Assembly (NCBI GenBank): GCA_022410635.1
Contig: JAJVDF010000221.1
Span: forward strand, 562,543 to 626,542
Length of the DNA: 64,000 nt
Source: Tretioscincus oriximinensis
Lineage: Eukaryota; Chordata; Lepidosauria; Squamata; Gymnophthalmidae
Reading direction: 5' to 3'
Shown here: in pieces, positions 57,431 to 64,000 of the stretch
Position numbering within the stretch: position 1 is the stretch's first letter
Layout: each line of letters starts with the position of its first letter
Program-made: the position numbers and the translations under genes
Notes under the pieces: model-generated
The model's database searches: none
What the model saw: only the letters and a program-made list of their open reading frames with translations
Told to the model about the DNA's origin: nothing

Positions 57431-58585
57431 CATTTGCTGACTTGTTTTCGATTCCATTCGATTTTCGATTTTGGTATCAAACATGGCTTGAGTTTGTTTC
57501 TAGCTTGTAAAACAAATTTGGTAATTCCCACAGAGTTAATTAGGAGATTCACCCAAGTACTCATTATTTGCAATATATACTTTTTTATTTTTCTGTATAT
57601 AGTAATACACATACAAAACAGGTGTGTTTTTTCCTTTAAAAAGTAATTAATATAGATAATTGTTATTAACTCTATCAATTATTTTATTTTATTTTAAACA
57701 GATAATCAGTTTTTAAAATCCATCAAAAAGTGTTTATTATACACAATACTACAAAATTTCTAGGCCAGAGAAATGTCAAGCAGAAAATTCAGACACACCA
57801 TATGATTATCAGTCTAAACTGTAAAATAAATAAAAACAAATAAAATGTTCAAAAGCTGAAACTTTTTCCAAGGCAAGCGTCCATGTAATAGAAAGAAGGT
57901 ACATATCTAATAAAAAGCATCCACCTTGTAAATACCTCTTTATCCATGTCCGTTCTTATAAATAATAGCTGGCTAATACATATATACTGCAGCCCATCTT
58001 TCTAAGCTGAATATTTTTTTTCATAATGCCAAGCAGCAGCAGGATTCAAGGGAATGTGTGGCAAAAAAACATTGTGTTTTAAAAGCTACAATTACCCCAG
58101 AGCTATCGTATACAATCTTTTGCCCAAAGTTAAATGTATAAGTTTACATTATAAATTTAAAAGCACAGTGGTTTTACAGAGAAGGGAAATTCAATTAAAC
58201 ATGCCAGCTAGTAGAACTAAATACCCAGTAGCAAGAAAGAATTGTAAAAATAAAATTATGTATACAAGGATGCTTGAATAGGGTTACCAAATCTCTGTAT
58301 TTAGCAGGACATGTCTATACTTTGATACGCTTGTCCTCATTTTTGGAAGGGGAAATGTTTTGGCAATATTCTTTAGAAGGATTACAATTTCCATGAGTTT
58401 CAGCTAGGTTTAAAAGTTTTCAGCCTGCTTTCATCCTACTTTTTCATACTCCTGCTTTCTAATTTGTTACCTTATAGCTCGGGCTTAAACAATAAAGATC
58501 TAATTTTCCCAAGCAATGTCATTTTCAGTAGCAATAATGGCATTTCCCCATGGACCTGCCCAAGTGTGGAGACCTAGTTATAGTT
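57431..58585. other. Unannotated interval
   Basis: Very AT-rich. No gene or repeat family recognised. Confidence 0.4.
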
Positions 58586-58660
58586 AAAGTTTATTTATTT
58601 ATTTAAACATATATCCAAGGTTCCCAGGCTAACAATAGAAACCAAAATAAAAAATTGACA
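58586..58660 (-). mobile_element. L2-like LINE tail, short fragment
   Basis: 'tttatttatttatttaaaca' is followed by 'tatatccaaggttcccaggc', which resembles the complement of the L2-type tail at 35620-35700. It is short and diverged. Confidence 0.4.
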
Positions 58661-59109
58661 TTATTCACGTTACAATCTTTATCAAGTTAATTAGCTAACA
58701 TGCTCTGTTTCCTAGAACCACTTCTACAGAAATTTGTGTTATAAAAAAAAGTAATTCAGGGTTTTATTGATCATTTGCATCTCAAGGTATATATCAGCCC
58801 AACACGTTAGATGTCTTTAAGATTGTGTCAAGACACAGCAAAAACAAAAACACATCACTGTGGAGTCTTTGACGTGCATTTTAGGCAACTTCAAAATTGA
58901 ATTGTTCACACAGCAATCTATCTCTACACCCTGTCTTAAACTTTATGTGGAAGAAATGGATTAGAAAAGGCTTGGGAACATGAAGGGTGCTTCCAGATGA
59001 GGTTTCCATCAGTGTAATTGGGGGAGAAGGGGGTCTTTCACCCAACTGTAAGGATCTAGCAATTATGGCGTTAGGAACGTCCAATATTATGCTTTTTTCT
59101 CCTAGTCCT
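58661..59109. other. Unannotated interval
   Basis: No gene is supported. It may include the left end of the following dispersed repeat, near 58985. Confidence 0.35.
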
Positions 59110-59520
59110 TTTATGCTGATTCCATAGCAAGATGTACCATCTTCTCATCATAATGGAGTCATATAACCAGAACTGTGATACCTTCTAAGAGCTCTAGCCC
59201 TTCATCGTGGTTCTTTTCAGTAAAGCAGGGTAAAAAAAGCTGTTTTCCCTGCTGAATTTAGGCAAGAAAATAAAGCAGTTTTTACTTAATCCCACCAAAG
59301 CAGCCTCCAGATTCTTTGATTTTAAAACTGAGCCTTTTCTCCCCTTTGCATTCACTGGTCTGGTAACAAAGCAAGGGAGGCAGCAGCCAATGACAGAAGA
59401 GAATCAGGGCTTCTCAGGAGCTGTAGGCACCCAGAGCCTCATGGAATTTGTAGTCAAATACCTGAGGAAGATAATGATTTTCCTTGCTCCGTGTGAAGAA
59501 AATTTAAGTCCTGTGTAATG
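59110..59520 (+). repeat. Dispersed repeat related to 50280-50600
   Basis: Shares colinear blocks with 50280-50600 (see that entry). It also contains 'tgaagaaaatttaagtcctg' next to 'tgagagctttagagatttca'. The ends are not defined. Confidence 0.5.
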
Positions 59521-61469
59521 AGAGCTTTAGAGATTTCACTACGTAGCACAATACCTGGATACAGCTGAAGTGTCACACACTATCTCTATGGCCCTGGTTA
59601 CACATTTACTTTTACTTCAGTTCTGGAAAATGGGTTTAAAAACCTGTTGTGTGTCTTTTTAATGGGCTAAATGAGAGAAAAAATGAATTTAGCTCAATCT
59701 TCAGCACTGAAGATTTAAAAGGAAATATGTTNCCAAAGACTATGAAGCACCTCTGAGCCCTCTCTACCTTTTTTAACACAAGCCTAAGTCTTTTTATAAG
59801 CAGTCTATGGTATAAATGGGCCAGGAGGCAGCTGGCTTAGCTCCAGTATCTAATTTGAATTAATTTCCTCCCTTGGCCTTCTTTTATATTCACATTAGTT
59901 TCCTTTGTTTTTGTCAACCATCACTGTTAATAAGAAATGATGTAGCTGTAAGTGCTAAGCTAGTGAATACAAATCTATAGTGGAAGATATTGTCTATCTT
60001 AATCAGTATCAGTGTAGTAGCAACTTCTTAAAATTAAATCATAGCTTTATTAATGAGGTTAGAAAAAGATACTCTTATTCTGTATCACCAAGATCATTCA
60101 CATCTTTTTTTTAGAAAAATTAAGAACTGTGATAGTTATTATTTTAACCACCATCTTGTATTTTGTGAAGGAATATATGTTTCTTTTTCTCACAAACAAG
60201 AAACATGAACTGAATCGTTTGCCAATTTTATTATAAAGAGCAGGAAATTTGGGTTTTGTTTTGTTTTTTCCTTCTCCAGCTCTGCAAACACTGCTGTGGT
60301 AGACTTAATTTGGAAAAAATCTTCGAATGTCACTAATATTTCCACGTTACTCCATCCAAGACAAATTGCTTCATCTAAGACATTAAGAATCAGGTCCCTC
60401 CAAAGGATTAAAAAGACATTTTAAGAGTGAAAACATTATTGGCTATATGTGGTTGGAGTGAGTTTGGTTGGTTCTATTACGAATGCTGCTACCAGGATCC
60501 AACTAGTTTCTTCCTCTGAGTTGATTTACTACCAATTGATTTACTATCACCCTATTCAGTGTTCTACAAAAATGCCCAAATGGCTTCACATATGGGACCA
60601 TGCATTTGATTTCTTACTCAGTTTACAAGTATGATTCCTTTCACTAAGTAATAACTTCCAAAGACACAAAGAACATTGCCAGCCGAATGTTCCAAAATGT
60701 ATGTTATATATTCCTGCTGTTGTTGGTACAAGGTATTATATTTGCCAATATCCTTTCCCCAGCAGCTGCAAAGAGCATGGCATCAGCAGTACATGGAAGG
60801 CTCTGGTTGATTTGATCATGGCTGTAAGTCGACAATGAAAATCGCATGGTNTGTTTGTTGTAGACATGCCAAAGGCAACACTTAGGGACATTTCCCTTCT
60901 GTCCCAGTCCTCCTAAAACCTTTCACTAAGGCTCTTTGTGTATTTTGCTAACAGTTCAGTAGTCCATATTGTCTGGGCTAGAGGTAATCCATGCCATATC
61001 TGTGTTAAGATCCCTCCAATCCAGAATAGTAATAACTACTACAGTACATCAGTATCTACACATCTATACATCTATATCAATATCAAATATATCTATATCA
61101 ATGCTATCTCTTCCAGATTAAGCAGTGGCACATCCATCCACAGGCCGCAACTGAGCCTAGGCATGAATCAAACCTGCATTGCAGCATGCATTGTTCTGGT
61201 TCTAGTGCTGCCCAATCTACTTAATGCAGATCTGTGCTGCTACAACTGTTCCAGATCAAACAGATTTGGATTTAATAATACAGATTTAGCATGGTAAATC
61301 TATAAAGTACATAATAAGACTCCTCCACTTTGGAGTCCATGGAAGTTGAGGAAAGCTGACAACTGCAAATTTGTCTTGTCAACACAACTTTTAGGCAGTC
61401 AGTCTAACATGGCTCTCAAATCACAAGGAAATCATTGATACAGATATGGGATTAGTGGAAGCACAGGGG
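59521..61469. other. Unannotated 1.9 kb
   Basis: AT-rich. One plus-strand frame (60938-61297) has an internal Met followed by a hydrophobic stretch at about 61163-61225; see findings. No other feature. Confidence 0.35.
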
Positions 61470-61530
61470 GGCTTCTATTTATTTATTTATTTATTTATTT
61501 ATTCATCTATCTATTTATCTATTTTTCTAT
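61470..61530. repeat. (TTTA)n/(TCTA)n microsatellite
   Basis: About 8 TTTA units followed by 'tcatctatctatttatctat'. It may be the tail of a lost LINE. Confidence 0.9.
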
Positions 61531-61926
61531 GAGTTTTTATACATTACAAGTAGGCTTCAACTAATACTTTATTTACAACTGTAATGAATGCACACTTAAA
61601 AAAATTCAGTGTACTGCTTATCCATCTCATACCACATATAACCTGCATTATATTAGTAAGTGTTTAATCTATTACTCAAAGTGCTTTTCCCAGTATGTCC
61701 TGCAACCCATATTTATAGCTTTGGTAAGTTTGACAGCTTCTGAAATTCCAGTTCCTACCTAGCCCTATTTGTTAAATCAATCATAGTTGTACTAGTAAGC
61801 AGCTATTTTTTTAAAAAATGGAATAATGTCCTTCCAAATCGTAGAAAATGCTTCCAAATCACTTTTTTTTTATCTAGCAAGGTTTTTTTGCTCTATTAAA
61901 TATTTGTCCATAAGAAACTCTCGAAG
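61531..61926. other. Unannotated interval
   Basis: AT-rich, nothing recognised. Confidence 0.4.
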
Positions 61927-62235
61927 TAGNGGTCCTCAAACTTTTTAAACAGGGGGCCAGTTCACTGTCCCTCAGACCGTTGGAGGGCCGGACTATAGTT
62001 TAAAATAACCTATGAACAAATTCCTATGAACACTGCACATATCTTACCTGAATCCCAGTTCCTCTCCTAGACACAGCTGAAGAGGATGGAGCCAGGAAGG
62101 GAGGAGGAAGAGGAGGAGGAGGGGAGGAAAGAAGGGAAAGAGAGAGAGAGCTCAGGAAAGAAAGGAGGGAGGAAGCAGCCGATGCTGTTGCGGGCAGGAT
62201 AAATGTCCTTGGTGGGCTGCATGTGGGCATCAGTG
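61927..62235. mobile_element. OposCharlie-like hAT end (non-autonomous, right-truncated)
   Basis: 'ggtcctcaaactttttaaac', 'gggggccagttcactgtccc' and 'tggagggccggactatag' match my memory of the 5' end of OC1-type Charlie hAT elements, including the nearby 'attcctatgaacactgcaca'. The right side 'ggtgggctgcatgtgggc' resembles the region just before the opposite TIR, which is missing. The assignment is from family knowledge, not from an alignment. Confidence 0.6.
62085..62180. repeat. Purine-rich (GGA/GAGG) tract
   Basis: About 95 bp almost without pyrimidines, with 'gaggaggaagaggaggagga'. It lies inside the hAT remnant. The minus strand reads as an artificial Ser/Pro/Leu peptide. Confidence 0.9.
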
Positions 62236-64000
62236 GGCCCCTGTCTCAAAGCTTTAATATTAAGGGTGAATCCACACATTTTTTTTCACGCTTTCCTAGT
62301 GCCAAGATGCTGTGACTGCCAAACAGTTCGGCAGTACTCATGTCATTGTAGCATTAGGGAACCAGTATGATATACGATACTTCTCCATCCTAGCTAGAAA
62401 CAGCAATCACACATGTATAAAAGGCCCACATCACGGATTTCGTGCTTGAGAAGTCTCGGATGTTCAGCACCAAGCACGTGGCTAGCAGGTAACATCTAGT
62501 GCTGCTGCCTTGTAGACAGTAGAATGACCATTTGCAGGCAGTGTGTCTGGATGCACTCTAAGATTCTATGCACAATTCCAATCTTGTGCAATTATTTACC
62601 AGCCTCTGTGCTAGAAATTTTATCATTCTCTTGTTCCTTATGTTTTGATTATTTCCTCCTTGTTTCATTGACAATCCCAGTTCAGGCATTAGATCTACTG
62701 TTATTCCCTGAATTTGATTTATCTCTTTATACTTTTAAAAAACCTCTCCCTTTTCTACAGGTTGATTATATATGAATTTAGAGCCCTTGTTATTCTTTTG
62801 TGGTTGTGCCTCACACAGTTTCCCTACTCTTTTATCTTTTTTTAAAAAAAACTTTATAATTGTCATGAAGTTAGGATGCTTTTTACTTCCAAATTGAAAG
62901 TCTCTTTCCAGAAGCAATGTCTTCTCTTTCCAAAACAATGAAAACTTTGCTTGCAGACAGATGCTTAGCCTGCAGTTAAAGAGATGGAAGATATCCTTTC
63001 ATGTTAGGAGATTCCCATGCTTCAGATTCTCAAAAGGAGAACCTGGCAAAGAATGTGGTCAACCTTGTTTCTGACTAGGGCACCTTTATTGAAGATTTAC
63101 AAGGGAGGTAAACTTAGTAGTACTCCTAGTATCAGGTTAAAGGCACAGTGACATAGGAAAGGGTTTCTCTGTGGGAATCCCCAATATGTAAACTCCACCT
63201 TTGTACATGAGAACAGTATAAACGCAAACATAATGCTCCAAAAGCAGGCACGGCTGGTGTGCTTCAATTTCCTTCCATGAGCCAGCAATAAATTGGAAAA
63301 TTTTGAAACCACAGCAACTCAAAAGNAAAGGGTTGACAGCAAGAAATTTAGCCTGTTATTATTGTTGTTGTTATTGTTAGCATGGAGAAAATTTGCTATG
63401 CAGAAGGTGGTATGGTATAACTTAATTTTTTTTAATCCAACCTAATTCCGTTTTCCCCCTTCATATATCTGTGCCATCTTATTAAACAATGAAGCATATT
63501 TTGCCTCTCAAGTTCTGGAAGCAATTATGGNACATCTGCACACAACAGATGCTTTGTGGTGTGGACATGTAGCAGCAGTGAAGAATTGGGTTGTTTATTG
63601 AAAACTTGTACTTGTTTTAAAAGATTTTAATATTCACACTGGCCAAATCAAGTAGGATCCTGTTTGCCAAGACCTTAGAAATGTGTATTAGGGATCTGTT
63701 ACAGCACATATGTGTTATAATGGAGCCTAAAACACATTACTGAGCTTCTGCAACTAGGGCATAAAAGTAACTAGTATTCAGGAAAATCATGACGTAGACT
63801 TCTATAAACTGTACTAAAAATATATGGCATATTCTNTACAATTGGTTTCTATGCAGTATGTATAAATATGAATTGCAAATGCTTTCAGGGAAGTTTGTTG
63901 CTTTACTATTGTACTTGATATTTGCAGGTATCAGTTCTTTGGGCTCTGTCACACAATCTCTTTGTGTCNAAGGGAAAAACAGCATCAACTCTGCTGAATG
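62236..64000. other. Unannotated 1.8 kb
   Basis: AT-rich. No gene is supported; all frames are under 100 residues without domains. A short ATT/GTT triplet run lies at 63355-63380. Confidence 0.4.

Overview
The window looks like vertebrate, most likely squamate reptile (lizard or snake), nuclear DNA from a gene desert or a long intron. The base composition is AT-rich, no open reading frame has the length or character of a bacterial or viral gene, and almost everything recognisable is a decayed transposable element of a type common in squamate genomes. These include CR1/L3-type LINE 3' ends, an L2-clade LINE, L1, tRNA-derived SINEs and several non-autonomous hAT-like DNA transposons. Single N bases are scattered throughout, as in a draft assembly. 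I found no convincing host protein-coding exon, rRNA or functional tRNA, and no CRISPR array, operon or promoter that could be assigned to a host gene. The species assignment is inference from repeat content only.

Layout, left half. At 1-1.06 kb the sequence is AT-rich and unrecognised. At 1.06-1.74 kb there is a possible DIRS/Ngaro-like RNase H end. A tRNA-derived SINE lies on the minus strand at 2.5-2.8 kb, and a compound triplet microsatellite at 4.66-5.02 kb. CR1/L3-type 3' ends sit at 3.7, 6.4-6.6 and 7.1-7.3 kb. A 589-bp TIR element is at 8.35-8.94 kb and a relative sharing its core at 11.15-11.56 kb. A degenerate L1, with both ORFs recognisable, covers about 11.6-15.0 kb. L2-clade LINE remnants are at 17.9-19.0 kb (minus) and 22.75-24.45 kb (plus). 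A small inverted-repeat element is at 20.87-21.01 kb and a mariner/IS630-like MITE at 22.09-22.30 kb. Another copy of the 8.35-kb element family, with a strong hairpin near its right side, is at 25.4-26.0 kb. A second L1 ORF2 remnant (minus) fills 26.7-28.3 kb.

Layout, right half. A palindromic 307-bp foldback element at 30.24-30.55 kb has 8-bp flanking duplications (7/8). A Tip100-like hAT family has copies at 31.71, 32.41-32.82 (perfect 8-bp duplication) and 56.21-56.77 kb. A SINE at 33.73-34.03 kb keeps clear box A and box B. A solo-LTR-like sequence at 35.44-36.3 kb is interrupted by an L2 tail with a 7-bp duplication. An L2-like remnant at 36.64-37.33 kb is split by a SINE fragment. A GC-rich block of about 680 bp occurs twice at very high identity (37.8-38.48 and 41.33-42.01 kb). 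Between the copies lie a 524-bp hAT-like element with a perfect 8-bp duplication (40.07-40.59 kb) and a relative of the 11.15-kb MITE (40.68-41.04 kb). The second copy runs into LTR-like sequence (42.0-42.25 kb). A second kind of SINE is at 43.0-43.24 kb, a classical CR1 tail at 47.3 kb, more CR1/L3-type fragments at 52.0-57.4 kb, and an OposCharlie-like hAT end at 61.9-62.2 kb.

The coding remnants are parts of retrotransposon replication proteins and none is intact, so they do not form a working pathway here. The most informative content is structural. By-eye target-site duplications define several non-autonomous DNA elements, and two nested insertions allow relative dating. I see no evidence of a new multi-gene system.
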